This document shows, piece after piece, positions 47,233 through 58,713 of a stretch of 64,000 nucleotides of DNA. How positions within the stretch are numbered: position 1 is the first letter of the stretch; each line of letters begins with the position of its first letter. A program made the translations under genes and the position numbers. The DNA comes from Mesorhizobium helmanticense. GTDB taxonomy: Bacteria; Pseudomonadota; Alphaproteobacteria; Rhizobiales; Rhizobiaceae. The notes beneath the pieces are model-generated. The model worked only from the letters and a program-made list of their open reading frames with translations. It ran no database searches and was not told where the DNA came from. The stretch spans positions 124,001 through 188,000 of the forward strand of contig NZ_PZJX01000003.1 in assembly GCF_003034915.1 (NCBI RefSeq), read 5' to 3'.

Positions 47233-47619
47233 ATGGGACGCTTCGCCGTCATCACGATGACCGAAAAGGCTGCCGACCGGGTACGCGAGATCGTCGCTAC
47301 GCGGGAAAGCGCGCATGGCATCCGCCTCGGCATCAAGAAGGGCGGCTGCGCCGGCATGGAATATACGGTCGACCTGGTGACCGAGCCCAACACCAAGGAC
47401 GACCATATCGAGCGTGATGGCGCCCATGTCTATGTCGCGCCGGAGGCAGCACTTTTCCTGTTCGGCACCGAGATGGATTTCGAGCAGACGACGCTGCGCA
47501 CGGGCTTCACCTTCAGGAACCCGAACCAGAGCTCGGCCTGTGGCTGTGGCGAATCAGTCGAACTGAAGCCGGCCGATTTGAAGGCTCTGGCCGAGGCGCG
47601 CGCGACAAGCGCTGCTTAG
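47233..47619 (+). CDS. sufA: A-type Fe-S carrier protein (SufA/IscA/ErpA family)
   Basis: 128 residues from the ATG at 47233, which has GGAGAAGG upstream; the open frame starts at 47203. The three conserved Cys are in GGCAGM and ACGCGES. It takes clusters from the SufBCD scaffold to apo-proteins. Last recognisable suf gene of the cluster. Confidence 0.93.
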   Translation: MGRFAVITMTEKAADRVREIVATRESAHGIRLGIKKGGCAGMEYTVDLVTEPNTKDDHIERDGAHVYVAPEAALFLFGTEMDFEQTTLRTGFTFRNPNQSSACGCGESVELKPADLKALAEARATSAA

Positions 47620-47628
47620 CGCCGAACG

Positions 47629-48147
47629 ATGAGCGCGGAGGCATATCGCTGGCGGTGTGCCTGCTGTGGTGAAGAGAATACCGGCCTTCCGATGGACATG
47701 GCGTTCGGTGTTCCGGTGACCCCGGATGCGCTCGACGATGCCGCTCGATCGAGCTTCCGACAGAATGATGATTTCTGCGAGGTGCGCTATGCATCAGGCA
47801 AGACGGATCGGTTCATTCGTTGCTTGCTGCCTTTGCCCGTCCCTCAACTGCCCGACGAGTTCTGTTTCGGCGTATGGATGTCTGTCTCGGAAAGAAGCTG
47901 GAAAGTCTACCGAGATGGATATGACAGCGGCCAGTATGAAGACGAGCTGTGTTTTGGGTATCTGATGCACGACATTCCTGAGTATCCGGGCTCGTTGCTG
48001 CTGCATGCCAATGTTGTGTTCCAACCTGGCAGTGATCGTCCGAAGGTGTTTCTGCATGACGCAGATCATCCCTTGGTCTCGGCCCAACGCAATGGGGTGG
48101 ATGTGACTCAGATCGAACGCTGGGTTGCTCTTTCGCACCGGACCTAG
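47629..48147 (+). CDS. DUF2199-family protein
   Basis: 172 residues, starting 9 bases after sufA. Begins with a CACCGEEN zinc-ribbon-like segment and carries the DUF2199 pattern FCEVRY, RFIRCLLPLPV and FGVWMSVSE. Function of the family is unknown. Codon use is less GC-biased than in the suf genes, so it may be a later addition at the operon's end. Convergent with the GFA gene. Confidence 0.8.
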   Translation: MSAEAYRWRCACCGEENTGLPMDMAFGVPVTPDALDDAARSSFRQNDDFCEVRYASGKTDRFIRCLLPLPVPQLPDEFCFGVWMSVSERSWKVYRDGYDSGQYEDELCFGYLMHDIPEYPGSLLLHANVVFQPGSDRPKVFLHDADHPLVSAQRNGVDVTQIERWVALSHRT

Positions 48148-48159
48148 GGCCAGGAGCAA

Positions 48160-48657
48160 CTAATCCACCCACATCCCCGTTCGCTTGTGCCAATCGGCGA
48201 TCGTCTCTTGGGGATAGACGTCAAAGCTCTTGTCCTTCCTGCCAATGTCCGGCTCGACCCAGTTCGCCTTGTACTTCAGCATCAGGTGCACCTTCTCCGC
48301 CGGTTTCGGCAGGTCTGTGTCGATCGCCGAGGCGAAGGGATGCACCAGCTCCGGCCAGGTCGGATCGTAGAGCCAGAGCGCGGACCCGCATTTCCTGCAG
48401 AAATTGCGCTCGCCTGACGAGATCTCGCATTGCGGATGCTCGTCGTCCTCGATCTGCGCCCGGTAGACGCCGAGATTGCGCTTGCCGGTTATCTTCAGCG
48501 TCTCATAGTCGGCGCCGAGATTGATGGCGAAGCCGCCGCCGCCCTGCTGCTTGCGGCAGATCGAGCAATAGCACAGCATGAACGGCACCGGCGTGTGGCT
48601 TTCCACCTCGAAGCGGACGGCATTGCAGCGGCAGGATCCCTTGAGCAGAAGCGGCAT
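48160..48657 (-). CDS. GFA-family (CENP-V/GFA domain) protein
   Basis: 165 residues. Zinc-binding GFA fold with CRC near the N-terminus, CYCSIC and FCRKCGS; the family includes glutathione-dependent formaldehyde-activating enzyme, but most members have no proven activity. ATG at 48657 has CGGAG 7 bases upstream. Single gene. Confidence 0.88.
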   Translation of the reverse strand: MPLLLKGSCRCNAVRFEVESHTPVPFMLCYCSICRKQQGGGGFAINLGADYETLKITGKRNLGVYRAQIEDDEHPQCEISSGERNFCRKCGSALWLYDPTWPELVHPFASAIDTDLPKPAEKVHLMLKYKANWVEPDIGRKDKSFDVYPQETIADWHKRTGMWVD

Positions 48658-48747
48658 GACAAAACTCCGACGAATTGGCTCTCAACCTGTCAGCATGGTT
48701 TTGGTTGCGGCGATGACAAGGCCAAATCCGGATGACATGATCACGAT

Positions 48748-49071
48748 ATGGACAATGAACGCATCGCCGAACTTTTCGAAGGGCTCGGCCCGGTCAGCAT
48801 ACGCAAGCTGTTCGGCGGCAAGGGCATCTATTTCGACGGCGTCATCGTCGCGATCGTGCTGCGCGGCGAGCTGTTGCTGAAGGCGGACGTTGAGAGTGCT
48901 CCCGATTTTGAAGCTGCCGGCTGCCGGCAATGGACCTATACCGGCTCGCGGCACGGCAAGCTCGTGTCCATGCCTTATTGGAGTATTCCAGACAGCGCCT
49001 TCGACGACCCCGACGAGATGGCCGTCTGGGCGCGCCGGGCCTATGAGGCCGGGCTGCGGGCTGGCAAATAG
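48748..49071 (+). CDS. TfoX/Sxy N-terminal domain protein
   Basis: 107 residues, only the N-terminal domain of TfoX/Sxy: LFEGLGPVSIRKLFGGKGIYFDG and the central LLLKAD. The C-terminal domain is absent, as in most alphaproteobacterial relatives. In gammaproteobacteria the full protein controls competence; a role here is not established. Confidence 0.85.
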   Translation: MDNERIAELFEGLGPVSIRKLFGGKGIYFDGVIVAIVLRGELLLKADVESAPDFEAAGCRQWTYTGSRHGKLVSMPYWSIPDSAFDDPDEMAVWARRAYEAGLRAGK

Positions 49072-49090
49072 GCTATCTGCCTTGCCGATG

Positions 49091-50026
49091 TCATACCACG
49101 TCCCGCGCCTCGGGCACGAGGGCCAGCGCCTCGGCAAAGGCCGTTGCCGTGAAGGCCGGCGCAAGCTCGGCGCTTTCGCTGGCAAGCATCGCTGCGGCAA
49201 CGCCTTCGCGCAGCGCCGCACGCAGCGTCCGTCCGTTCAGCAGGGCAGCCACCGTCGCACCCGCCAGCGCATCGCCGGCGCCGGCGGCATCCACGATTTT
49301 TCGCGTCGGCGGCAGGATTGAGAAGGCGCCGGTTTCGTCGAAGCCCAGCACCAGACCATGGCCCGCCGTCACCGCGCCGCTCTTGAGGCCGGCGCGCCTC
49401 AGCCCGCCAACGAGGTCTTGCTCCCCGGCATCGGCGCTGGCCAGCGCGATGGCCTCACGCCGATCCATGAATGCCAGCGCCAGGCTGCCGAGTACGGGTG
49501 TCAGCCGCGCCGCCTTGTCAGGCGAAACGGCGATGGCGAAGACCGGCTTGCCGGCAGCGAGACCCACCAGCCGCTCAAGCGCTGCCGACGGCAGGTTGGC
49601 ATCGCACAGGATTGCATCGGCGGCAGCGATCGCCTCGCGCACCTTGGCGCGGCGGATCTGCTTGGGTAGCGCCAGATCGTAGAGCCCCATGTCGGCAAGG
49701 CCGGCGATCGGCGCGCCGTCGCGGTCGAAGAGCACCGTGTGGCTCGGCGTCGCGCGGTCGAGGAACACCGCCGACAGATCGGCGATGCCGGCGGCGGCGA
49801 TGGCCTGTGAAACCCTTTCGGCCAGCGCATCGCCACCGCGCACCGAAAGCAGCGAGCCGCAGGCGCCGCGCCGCACGGCGCAGCAAAGCGCATTGAACGC
49901 ATTGCCGCCGACATCCTCGCGCATCGTGCCGGGGTTCGACGCAGCCGGCGAATAGCTGCCCGAGATCCGGCCGCGCCTGTCGATATGGGCGGCGCCTATG
50001 GCCAGGACTTTCGGAGATTTCGTCAT
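49091..50026 (-). CDS. PfkB-family carbohydrate/nucleoside kinase
   Basis: 311 residues. PfkB fold with GGNAFNAL near the N-terminus and the catalytic DAAGAGDALAG near the C-terminus. The N-terminal AIGAAHIDRRGR resembles pseudouridine kinases, but no pseudouridine-5'-phosphate glycosidase gene is next to it, so the substrate stays open. Divergent from recA. Confidence 0.82.
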   Translation of the reverse strand: MTKSPKVLAIGAAHIDRRGRISGSYSPAASNPGTMREDVGGNAFNALCCAVRRGACGSLLSVRGGDALAERVSQAIAAAGIADLSAVFLDRATPSHTVLFDRDGAPIAGLADMGLYDLALPKQIRRAKVREAIAAADAILCDANLPSAALERLVGLAAGKPVFAIAVSPDKAARLTPVLGSLALAFMDRREAIALASADAGEQDLVGGLRRAGLKSGAVTAGHGLVLGFDETGAFSILPPTRKIVDAAGAGDALAGATVAALLNGRTLRAALREGVAAAMLASESAELAPAFTATAFAEALALVPEARDVV

Positions 50027-50166
50027 GCTGCGGTTATTCGCCTGTTATCTGTCCGGCGCAGACACTAGGCTGAGCAGGAGTTGCCCGCAAATCGAAGCAG
50101 CGATTCGGAAGACCAGCGCGACAACGAATCCCTTACTGTGCGGATACATCCGAACCTGATTCCGTG

Positions 50167-50181
50167 AAACAAAAAAAGAAC
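50167..50181. promoter_or_regulatory. LexA-like SOS box 1 upstream of recA
   Basis: AAAC-N7-GAAC, three of four bases in the first half matching the alphaproteobacterial LexA direct repeat GAAC-N7-GAAC (read as GTTC-N7-GTTC on the other strand). Lies about 125 bases before recA. Confidence 0.45.
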
Positions 50182-50232
50182 AAATCTGGATATTCCTTGT
50201 TTTTCAAATGTTTGGTGCCCCTTGCCAAACGA

Positions 50233-50247
50233 GAACAAAAAAGGTAC
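50233..50247. promoter_or_regulatory. LexA-like SOS box 2 upstream of recA
   Basis: GAAC-N7-GTAC, one mismatch to the alphaproteobacterial LexA consensus GAAC-N7-GAAC, about 60 bases before the recA start, a position suited to repression. Confidence 0.6.
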
Positions 50248-50305
50248 AAATAGTCAGGGATTGCGGATTGTCCGGCCTTCATTGACGACCAAGGGGTGAT
50301 GTATC

Positions 50306-51409
<1,104 letters not shown>

Positions 51410-51493
51410 GACCTCAGTGGTGGCCGGAATCTGGCCATAATCCCGGTTCATTACCTTCAACTTATGTAATCGAGTTCCGTATCCTTGCGTTTC

Positions 51494-51528
51494 AAACCGC
51501 CGGCCTAGCGCCGGCGGTTTGCGTTTCA
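51494..51528 (+). terminator. recA transcription terminator
   Basis: AAACCGCCGGC (51494-51504) pairs with GCCGGCGGTTT (51510-51520), an 11-bp stem with a 5-base loop, followed by GCGTTTC. About 85 bases after the recA stop. The remainder of 51410-51691 shows no gene. Confidence 0.75.
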
Positions 51529-51691
51529 GCCGTAGTGCAAGGACGACCGGCAGGCCCCGTGAATTGGCCCAATTCCGTGTTTCTGGACAGGCTGCGGCGT
51601 GATCGCTAAAAGGCCCAATCCATCTTCTAGAACGAAGAGCCCATTTGCCGTCGGCCGGGCCGGCGGTTCTCTCCAGAAGGCAGTATCATTC

Positions 51692-54358
51692 ATGAGTGGC
51701 GTGAACGAGATCCGGTCGACATTCCTCGACTACTTCCGCAAGGAGGGTCACGAGGTCGTCGCGTCGAGCCCGCTGGTGCCGCGCAACGACCCGACGCTGA
51801 TGTTCACCAATGCCGGCATGGTGCAGTTCAAGAACGTCTTCACCGGCCTGGAGAAGCGGCCTTATTCGCGTGCCACCACCGCCCAGAAGAGCGTTCGCGC
51901 CGGCGGCAAGCACAACGACCTCGACAATGTCGGCTACACCGCGCGCCACCTGACCTTCTTCGAGATGCTCGGCAATTTCTCGTTCGGCGACTACTTCAAG
52001 GAGCGCGCCATCGAGCTTGCCTGGAACCTGATCACCAGGGAGTTCGGGCTGAAGCAGGATAAGTTGCTCGTCACCGTCTATCACACCGACGACGAGGCAG
52101 CCGGCTTCTGGAAGAAGATCGCCGGTTTTTCCGACGACCGCATCATCCGCATCCCGACCTCGGACAATTTCTGGGCGATGGGCGACACCGGACCGTGCGG
52201 GCCGTGCTCGGAGATATTCATCGACCGCGGCGAGCATATCTGGGGCGGCCCTCCCGGCAGTCCGGAGGAGGATGGCGACCGTTTCCTCGAATTCTGGAAC
52301 CTGGTGTTCATGCAGTATGAACAGGTGACGAAGGACGAGCGCATCGACCTGCCGCGCCCGTCGATCGACACCGGCATGGGCCTGGAGCGCATGGCCTCCA
52401 TCCTGCAAGGGGTGGAAAGCGTCTTCGAGACCGACCTGTTCCGTCACCTGATCGACGCCGCGTCGTCCGCGCTTGGCCGCGGTCCGGATGCGGACACTGT
52501 CGCATCGTTCCGCGTCATCGCCGACCATCTGCGTTCGTCCTGCTTCCTGGTGGCCGACGGCGTGCTGCCATCCAATGAAGGCCGTGGCTATGTGCTTCGC
52601 CGCATCATGCGCCGCGCCATGCGCCATGCGCAGTTGCTCGGCGCCCGCGATCCCCTGATGTGGCGCCTGGTGCCTGCGCTGGTGCGCGAGATGGGCCAGG
52701 CCTACCCGGAACTGCTGCGCGGCGAACAGATGATCACCGAGACGCTGAAGCTTGAGGAAACCCGTTTCCGCAAGACGCTGGTGCGCGGCCTCGGCCTGCT
52801 TTCGGAGGCGACCGAAAAACTGGGCGCCGGCGACATGCTGGATGGCGAGACAGCTTTCAAGCTCTACGACACCTATGGCTTTCCGCTCGATCTGACGCAG
52901 GACGCGCTGCGCCAGCGCAACATCTCGGTCGATCTTGCCGGCTTCACCCATGCGATGGAGCAGCAGAAGGCCGAGGCACGCAAGCATTGGACCGGCTCCG
53001 GCGAGGCCGCGACCGAAACGGTGTGGTTCCCCGTGCGCGAGAAGACCGGCGCCACCGAGTTCCTCGGCTATGAGACCGAGCAGGCGGAAGGCCTCATCCA
53101 GGCGCTGGTCAGGGACGGCAAGACCGTCGACAGCGCCGCCAAGGGCGACGCCGTTGCCGTGGTCGTCAACCAGACGCCGTTCTACGGCGAGTCCGGCGGC
53201 CAGATGGGCGATACCGGCGTCATTTCGGGCGAAGGCTTCTCGATCGAGATTTCCGATACGCAAAAGAAGGCCGATGGGCTGTTCGTGCATCTCGGCAAGG
53301 TGGCCAGCGGCACGGTCAGGACCGGCGCGACCGTCGAGCTGAAGGTCGACCATGCGCGCCGTTCCAGGCTGCGCGCGAACCACTCCGCCACGCATCTGAT
53401 CCATGAGGCGCTGCGCGAAGTGCTGGGCACCCACGTTGCGCAGAAGGGTTCATTGGTTGCGCCCGAGCGCCTGCGCTTCGACATTTCGCACAACAAGCCG
53501 ATCTCGCCTGACGAACTCGAAGAGGTCGAGCGCATGGCGAACGAGATCGTCGTGCAGAACAGCCCGGTGACCACGCGCCTGATGTCGGTCGACGATGCCA
53601 TTGCCGAAGGCGCCATGGCGCTGTTCGGCGAGAAATACGGCGATGAAGTGCGCGTCGTTTCGATGGGCACGGGCCTGCATGGCGCCAAGGCCAACCGACC
53701 CTATTCGGTCGAGCTCTGCGGCGGCACCCATGTCAGGGCGACCGGCGATATCGGTCTTGTGCGCATCGTGTCGGACGGCGCGGTCGCCGCCGGCGTACGC
53801 CGCATCGAGGCTTTGACCGGCGAGGCCGCGCGAAGGCATCTCGACGAGCAGGACAGACGGCTGAAGGCGGCCGCGGCAACGCTGAAGATCTCGCCGGCCG
53901 ATGTGCCGGCGCGCGTCGAAGCGCTGCTCGACGAGCGCAAGAAGCTCGAGAAGGAACTGACCGAGGCGCGCAAGAAATTGGCGCTGGGCGGTGGTGCTGC
54001 AGCCGGTGCACCGGCCGAAAACGAGACGGTCGCCGGTGTCGGTTTCCTCGGCAAGGCGGTCTCCGGCGTCGCGCCGAAGGATCTGAAGCCGCTGGCCGAT
54101 GCCGGCAAGAAGTCGCTCGGCTCCGGCGTCGTCGTCTTCGTCGGCGCCGGCGAGGACAACAAGGCAAGCGTCGTGGTCGCCGTCACCGATGACCTGACCG
54201 CCCGCTTCAGCGCCGTCGACCTGGTGCGTGTCGCATCCGCCGCCTTGGGCGGGCAGGGCGGCGGCGGCCGCCCCGACATGGCCCAGGCCGGTGGCCCCGA
54301 CGCCTCGAAGGCCGGCGAGGCGATCGCTGCGGTGAAGGCGGCGCTGGAAGCCGCCTGA
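51692..54358 (+). CDS. alaS: Alanyl-tRNA synthetase
   Basis: 888 residues from the ATG at 51692 (AGAAGG 11 bases upstream); the frame opens at 51599 but [14 protein letters not shown] is the standard N-terminus. Class II catalytic core (motif 1 to 3, with [20 protein letters not shown]), editing domain with the zinc motif HSATH and CGGTH, coiled-coil linker and C-Ala domain ending Gly-rich. Charges tRNA-Ala and hydrolyses Ser/Gly-mischarged tRNA. Confidence 0.98.
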   Translation: MSGVNEIRSTFLDYFRKEGHEVVASSPLVPRNDPTLMFTNAGMVQFKNVFTGLEKRPYSRATTAQKSVRAGGKHNDLDNVGYTARHLTFFEMLGNFSFGDYFKERAIELAWNLITREFGLKQDKLLVTVYHTDDEAAGFWKKIAGFSDDRIIRIPTSDNFWAMGDTGPCGPCSEIFIDRGEHIWGGPPGSPEEDGDRFLEFWNLVFMQYEQVTKDERIDLPRPSIDTGMGLERMASILQGVESVFETDLFRHLIDAASSALGRGPDADTVASFRVIADHLRSSCFLVADGVLPSNEGRGYVLRRIMRRAMRHAQLLGARDPLMWRLVPALVREMGQAYPELLRGEQMITETLKLEETRFRKTLVRGLGLLSEATEKLGAGDMLDGETAFKLYDTYGFPLDLTQDALRQRNISVDLAGFTHAMEQQKAEARKHWTGSGEAATETVWFPVREKTGATEFLGYETEQAEGLIQALVRDGKTVDSAAKGDAVAVVVNQTPFYGESGGQMGDTGVISGEGFSIEISDTQKKADGLFVHLGKVASGTVRTGATVELKVDHARRSRLRANHSATHLIHEALREVLGTHVAQKGSLVAPERLRFDISHNKPISPDELEEVERMANEIVVQNSPVTTRLMSVDDAIAEGAMALFGEKYGDEVRVVSMGTGLHGAKANRPYSVELCGGTHVRATGDIGLVRIVSDGAVAAGVRRIEALTGEAARRHLDEQDRRLKAAAATLKISPADVPARVEALLDERKKLEKELTEARKKLALGGGAAAGAPAENETVAGVGFLGKAVSGVAPKDLKPLADAGKKSLGSGVVVFVGAGEDNKASVVVAVTDDLTARFSAVDLVRVASAALGGQGGGGRPDMAQAGGPDASKAGEAIAAVKAALEAA

Positions 54359-54387
54359 TCGGGTAGGAGAATTTATCGCAAGGCTCG

Positions 54388-54560
54388 GAGGGACAGCCCC
54401 CCTCTGTCCTGCCGGACATCTCCCCCTCAAGGGGGGAGATTGGATGTCATGCCTGCTTTCGCCAATTTTCAACGTTGGAGGAAAGGCGGGGCAATGAAGC
54501 TGCCAATCTCCCCCCTTGAGGGGGAGATGTCCGGCAGGACAGAGGGGGGTGCTGTCCCTC
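54388..54560. repeat. Long inverted repeat pair downstream of alaS
   Basis: Arms 54388-54443 and 54503-54560 are reverse complements over about 56 bases, differing by a 2-base indel; each contains its own small hairpin (CTCCCCCTC with GAGGGGGAG-like partner). The 59 bases between arms show no gene. It lies between alaS and the convergent GST gene and could terminate both. Such modules are a dispersed repeat family in mesorhizobia, as far as I recall. Confidence 0.75.
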
Positions 54561-54575
54561 GGCCTCTCGTATTTT

Positions 54576-55202
54576 TCACCCAACCTTTTCGGTACGAGCA
54601 AAGCTCGGGCGCTGAACGATGCCGTCCCACCATCGCCGAATGTCTGGAAACGCAGCCAGCAGCTTCCGCCCTTCGGCGACCTTGAGGAAATAGCCGATGA
54701 TCGGCGCCGCATGCAGGTCGGCGAGCGTCAGTTGCTCGCCCAGCAGCCACGGCCCGGCGGCTTTCAGTGAGGTGAGCACGCGAAGCACCGTTTCCGCCTG
54801 GCCAAGCCCATCGGCAATCTGCGCCTCGTCCGGTGTTGTCTTCTCCAGCCGCTCGACGGCGACGTCCCAAACCATCGCCCGATAGGCATAGGCGTCGAGC
54901 ATGCCGATGATCTGGTTCATTCTCGCGCGGGCGCGGGCATCCGCAGGTTGCAGCGCCGGCCCGTCGAAGGCCTCGTCGACATAGCGCGCGATCGCGCTCG
55001 CTTCGAACAGGCGAAAGCCGTCATGCTCGAAGGCCGGAATGCGGCCGAACGGATGATGCTCGAAATACCAGTCGGGAATGCCTTCAGCCGCGAAGACATC
55101 GACCGGCGCGAGCTCGTAGTCGATGCCCTTTTCCTCAAGCGCGAGGCGGACGATGCGCACATAGACGCTGTAGTCCGCCCCGTAGACGACGGGCTTGCTC
55201 AT
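54576..55202 (-). CDS. Glutathione S-transferase family protein
   Basis: 208 residues from the ATG at 55202 ([15 protein letters not shown]), which overlaps nothing; an upstream in-frame start would overlap icd. Thioredoxin-like N-terminal domain with NPFG-like [10 protein letters not shown] and the gamma-Glu-binding ES-like [10 protein letters not shown]; alpha-helical C-terminal domain with [10 protein letters not shown]. Probably conjugates or reduces with glutathione; substrate unknown. Starts 13 bases after the icd stop, so likely in its transcript. Confidence 0.88.
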   Translation of the reverse strand: MSKPVVYGADYSVYVRIVRLALEEKGIDYELAPVDVFAAEGIPDWYFEHHPFGRIPAFEHDGFRLFEASAIARYVDEAFDGPALQPADARARARMNQIIGMLDAYAYRAMVWDVAVERLEKTTPDEAQIADGLGQAETVLRVLTSLKAAGPWLLGEQLTLADLHAAPIIGYFLKVAEGRKLLAAFPDIRRWWDGIVQRPSFARTEKVG

Positions 55203-55215
55203 GCTGCCTGTGCGA

Positions 55216-56427
55216 TCAGGCCATAGCCTTCTGCAAATTCTCATCGATCTTGTCGAGGAAGCCGGTGGTCGACAGCCAGGGCTGATCCGGGCCGATCAGC
55301 AGCGACAGGTCCTTGGTCATGAAGCCGCTCTCGACGGTCTGGATGCAGACCCTTTCCAAGGTCTCGGCGAAGCGCTTCAGCTCGGCATTGTCGTCCAGCT
55401 TGGCGCGGTGCGCGAGGCCGCGCGTCCAGGCGAAGATCGAGGCGATCGAGTTGGTCGAGGTTTCCTCGCCCTTCTGGTGCTGGCGATAGTGGCGGGTGAC
55501 GGTGCCGTGCGCTGCTTCCGCCTCCACCGTCTTGCCGTCCGGCGTCATCAGTACCGAGGTCATCAGGCCGAGCGAGCCGAAACCTTGCGCCACCGTGTCT
55601 GACTGCACGTCGCCGTCATAGTTCTTGCAGGCCCAGACATAACCGCCCGACCATTTCAGGCTGGAGGCCACCATGTCGTCGATCAGCCGGTGTTCGTACC
55701 AGAGCTTCTTGGCCTTGAACTCGGCCTCGAACTCCTGCTCGTAGACCTCCTGGAAGATGTCCTTGAAGCGGCCGTCATAGGCCTTGAGGATGGTGTTCTT
55801 GGTCGAGAGGTAGACCGGATAGTTGCGCAGCAGGCCGTAGTTCAGCGAGGCGCGGGCGAATTCGCGGATCGACTCGTCGAGATTGTACATGGCCATGGCG
55901 ACGCCGGCGGCCGGCGCATCGAACACATCGTGCTCGATCACCTTGCCGTCCTCGCCGACGAACTTGATCGTCAGCTTGCCCTTGCCGGGGAAGCGGAAAT
56001 CGGTGGCGCGATACTGGTCGCCGAAGGCGTGGCGGCCGACGATGATCGGCTTGGTCCAGCCTGGCACCAGCCGCGGCACGTTCTTCATGATGATCGGTTC
56101 GCGGAAGATGGTGCCGCCGAGGATGTTGCGGATCGTGCCGTTTGGCGACTTCCACATCTTCTTCAGCTTGAATTCCTCGACGCGCTGTTCGTCGGGCGTG
56201 ATCGTCGCGCATTTCACGCCGACACCGTGCTTCTTGATGGCGTTGGCCGCATCGATCGTCACCTGGTCGCCGGTCGCGTCGCGGTGCTCGACGCCGAGGT
56301 CGTAATATTCGAGCGTCAGGTCGAGATAAGGATGGATCAGCTTGTCCTTGATGAACTGCCAGATGATGCGGGTCATCTCGTCGCCGTCGAGTTCGACGAC
56401 CGGGTTCGCCACCTTGATCTTCGCCAT
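55216..56427 (-). CDS. icd: NADP-dependent isocitrate dehydrogenase
   Basis: 403 residues, the homodimeric eukaryote-like (type II) form usual in rhizobia. Converts isocitrate to 2-oxoglutarate in the TCA cycle. Visible marks: [12 protein letters not shown] at the N-terminus, the substrate-binding [23 protein letters not shown]-region [11 protein letters not shown]. Start ATG 56427. Confidence 0.97.
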   Translation of the reverse strand: MAKIKVANPVVELDGDEMTRIIWQFIKDKLIHPYLDLTLEYYDLGVEHRDATGDQVTIDAANAIKKHGVGVKCATITPDEQRVEEFKLKKMWKSPNGTIRNILGGTIFREPIIMKNVPRLVPGWTKPIIVGRHAFGDQYRATDFRFPGKGKLTIKFVGEDGKVIEHDVFDAPAAGVAMAMYNLDESIREFARASLNYGLLRNYPVYLSTKNTILKAYDGRFKDIFQEVYEQEFEAEFKAKKLWYEHRLIDDMVASSLKWSGGYVWACKNYDGDVQSDTVAQGFGSLGLMTSVLMTPDGKTVEAEAAHGTVTRHYRQHQKGEETSTNSIASIFAWTRGLAHRAKLDDNAELKRFAETLERVCIQTVESGFMTKDLSLLIGPDQPWLSTTGFLDKIDENLQKAMA

Positions 56428-56636
56428 GGAAAGAATGCCTCGTTGTTGGGGATCGGAACGGCCTTGCCCGCATGGCTTTCGGCCGGGGATGCGGCCCGTA
56501 TATCAAAGCATTTTTGGCCGCGCAAACGGCGATCCGCCCCAGCGAGCATTGGATGCTCTTTTGCGAAAGCTTCATTTTCGCGGCCGTATATGGCAGGGAA
56601 CGCCGAAATGCCGCAAACAGCAGTTCATTGACAGCC

Positions 56637-57548
56637 ATGCCCAAGGATCCCGACATTCCTCTTGCCGCCGGCCCGGCGATCATCCTGGTCGAGCCGCAGC
56701 TCGGCGAGAATATCGGCATGGTCGCGCGCGCCATGGCGAATTTCGGCCTTGCCGAGCTACGCCTCGTCAATCCGCGCGATGGCTGGCCGAGCGAAAAGGC
56801 GCGCGCTGCCGCAAGCCGCGCCGATCATGTCATCGACGCCGTCACGGTCTTTGAGGATCTGGCCGCGGCGGTCGCCGATCTGAACTTCGTCGTCGCCACC
56901 ACGGCGCGCGAGCGCGACGGCTTCAAGCCGGTGCGCGGTCCGGTCGAGGCGGGCAGGGTGCTGCGGGCACGGCAACGCTCCGGCCAGCGCACAGGCATCC
57001 TGTTCGGTCGCGAGCGCTTCGGTCTCTACAATGACGAGGTCGGTCTCGCCGACGAGATCGTCACCTTTCCGGTCGACCCGGCCTTCTCCTCGCTCAACAT
57101 CGCGCAGGCGGCCCTGCTGATGTCCTATGAATGGATGAAGTCCGGCCTGGAAGACGAGACCAGGACCAATTTCTCCAGCCCTGAAATGCTGCCGGCGACG
57201 AAGGAGCAGCTGCACGGCCTGTTCGCCTATCTGGAGGGTGCGCTCGAGGCGCGCGGCTATTTCCGCCCGGCGCCGAAGAAGCCGAAGATGGTCGACAATC
57301 TGCGCGCGGTGCTGACCCGCGCCGGCTTCGCCGAGCCGGAGCTCAAAGTGCTGCGCGGCATCATCTCATCGCTGGACAGGTTCTCGCCGGCGATGCCGCG
57401 CGGCGACGGATCGCCAGGCGATGATCCCAGACGGCTTCCTGCGGCCGCGCGCGCCCGTAAGGCGGAGATCGACGGTCCGGCCGACACGGCCGCCGGCAAG
57501 GACGACGACATACCACTGCCGGGTGGCAAGGGAACCGACAATGACTGA
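56637..57548 (+). CDS. trmJ: tRNA (Cm32/Um32) 2'-O-methyltransferase TrmJ-like (SPOUT)
   Basis: 303 residues from the ATG at 56637; the longer open frame to 56472 lacks family sequence. SPOUT methyltransferase using [24 protein letters not shown] at the N-terminus, [10 protein letters not shown] and the knot motif [15 protein letters not shown]. The C-terminal helical extension (about 180-270) is typical of TrmJ; the last 40 residues are Pro/Ala/Asp-rich and poorly conserved. Overlaps murI by 8 bases. Confidence 0.9.
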   Translation: MPKDPDIPLAAGPAIILVEPQLGENIGMVARAMANFGLAELRLVNPRDGWPSEKARAAASRADHVIDAVTVFEDLAAAVADLNFVVATTARERDGFKPVRGPVEAGRVLRARQRSGQRTGILFGRERFGLYNDEVGLADEIVTFPVDPAFSSLNIAQAALLMSYEWMKSGLEDETRTNFSSPEMLPATKEQLHGLFAYLEGALEARGYFRPAPKKPKMVDNLRAVLTRAGFAEPELKVLRGIISSLDRFSPAMPRGDGSPGDDPRRLPAAARARKAEIDGPADTAAGKDDDIPLPGGKGTDND

Positions 57549-58329
57549 TCGCCCGATCCTGATGTTCGATTCCGGCATTGGCGGCCTGACGGTGCTGCGC
57601 GAGGCGCGCGTGCTGATGCCCGATCGCCGTTTCGTCTATGTCGCCGACGACGCGGCTTTTCCTTTCGGCGCATGGGAGGAACCGGCGCTGAGGGCGCATA
57701 TACTGGAGCTGTTCGCCAAATTGCTCGACCGGTTTTCGCCGGCCATTTCGGTCATCGCCTGCAACACCGCCTCGACGCTGGTCATCGATGCTTTGCGCGA
57801 CAGATTTCCCGACCATCCTTTTGTTGGCACGGTGCCGGCGATCAAGCCGGCGGCCGAACGCACGCGTTCGGGACTGGTTTCGGTGCTGGCGACGCCCGGC
57901 ACGGTCAAGCGCCAGTACACGCGCGACCTGATCAGTAAATGGGCGCAGAAATGCCATGTCCGCCTGGTCGGCAGCGACAATCTGGCCGGGCTGGCCGAAA
58001 TCTATATGCGTGAGGGTTTCGTCGATGAAGAGGCCGTGCGCGCCGAGATCGCGCCGTGCTTCGTCGAACATGACGAACTCAGGACCGACATCGTCGTGCT
58101 GGCCTGCACGCACTATCCTTTCCTGGCCAATCGCATGCGCAAGACGGCGCCTTGGCCGGTCGACTGGCTCGATCCCGCCGAGGCGATCGCGCGCCGCGCG
58201 ATGTCGCTGCTCGTTCCCATGGACGGACCTCTGCCGGTCGACAAACCCGATATCGCCGTCTTCACCTCCGGCAAGGCGGATTTCGCCATCAGCCGGCTGA
58301 TGCAGGGTTTTGGCCTGACCGTTCCTTGA
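57541..58329 (+). CDS. murI: Glutamate racemase
   Basis: 262 residues from the ATG at 57541 inside the trmJ end. Makes D-glutamate for peptidoglycan. The two catalytic Cys are in ACNTAST and LACTHYP, with [11 protein letters not shown] at the N-terminus. Coupled to trmJ by overlap. Confidence 0.95.
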   Translation: MTDRPILMFDSGIGGLTVLREARVLMPDRRFVYVADDAAFPFGAWEEPALRAHILELFAKLLDRFSPAISVIACNTASTLVIDALRDRFPDHPFVGTVPAIKPAAERTRSGLVSVLATPGTVKRQYTRDLISKWAQKCHVRLVGSDNLAGLAEIYMREGFVDEEAVRAEIAPCFVEHDELRTDIVVLACTHYPFLANRMRKTAPWPVDWLDPAEAIARRAMSLLVPMDGPLPVDKPDIAVFTSGKADFAISRLMQGFGLTVP

Positions 58330-58351
58330 GACGGGAACCCCAGGAACATAG

Positions 58352-58372
58352 ACGCGACCATCGCGTTTTTCT
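58352..58372 (+). terminator. Probable murI terminator
   Basis: ACGCGA (58352-58357) and TCGCGT (58361-58366) form a 6-bp stem with a 3-base loop followed by a run of T, 22 bases after the murI stop. Confidence 0.5.
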
Positions 58373-58397
58373 CCCATCGCAAACGGGAGAAACCATC

Positions 58398-58604
58398 ATG
58401 CCAGCCACCTCGAAAGCCCAGCAAAAGGCCGCCGGCGCGGCCCTGTCCGCCAAGCGCGGCGAGACGAAGAAGAGCGAACTGAAGGGCGCCTCGAAGGGAA
58501 TGTACGAGTCGATGAGCGAAAAGCAGCTTGAGGAATTCGCTGAGACCAAGCGCAAGGGCTTGCCGGCGCGGCGTTCTCGGCCAAGCCCGGCGAGACAAAA
58601 ATGA
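58398..58604 (+). CDS. DUF3008-family small protein
   Basis: 68 residues; the ATG at 58398 has GGGAGAA upstream. Lys/Ala/Ser-rich and very basic: PATSKAQQKAAGAAL, KGASKGMYESMSEKQLEEFAETKRKGLP is the family core. The C-terminal RRSRPSPARQK is more Arg-rich than usual. Abundant small stress-related proteins of this type are common in proteobacteria; mechanism unknown. Confidence 0.8.
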   Translation: MPATSKAQQKAAGAALSAKRGETKKSELKGASKGMYESMSEKQLEEFAETKRKGLPARRSRPSPARQK

Positions 58605-58713
58605 GCCGGCTCAAGGCACCGCCGGCGATGCGCTGAGCAAACGGCGGGTTTGACTCAACGCTTCCTTGACCCATAGTCTCCAATCCCCGGACGCTTGAAA
58701 GGAGATGGAGTCG

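Noticed and set aside
51686..53434. 582-codon minus-strand ORF opposite alaS
   Set aside because: Antisense shadow of alaS with no domain or start signal.
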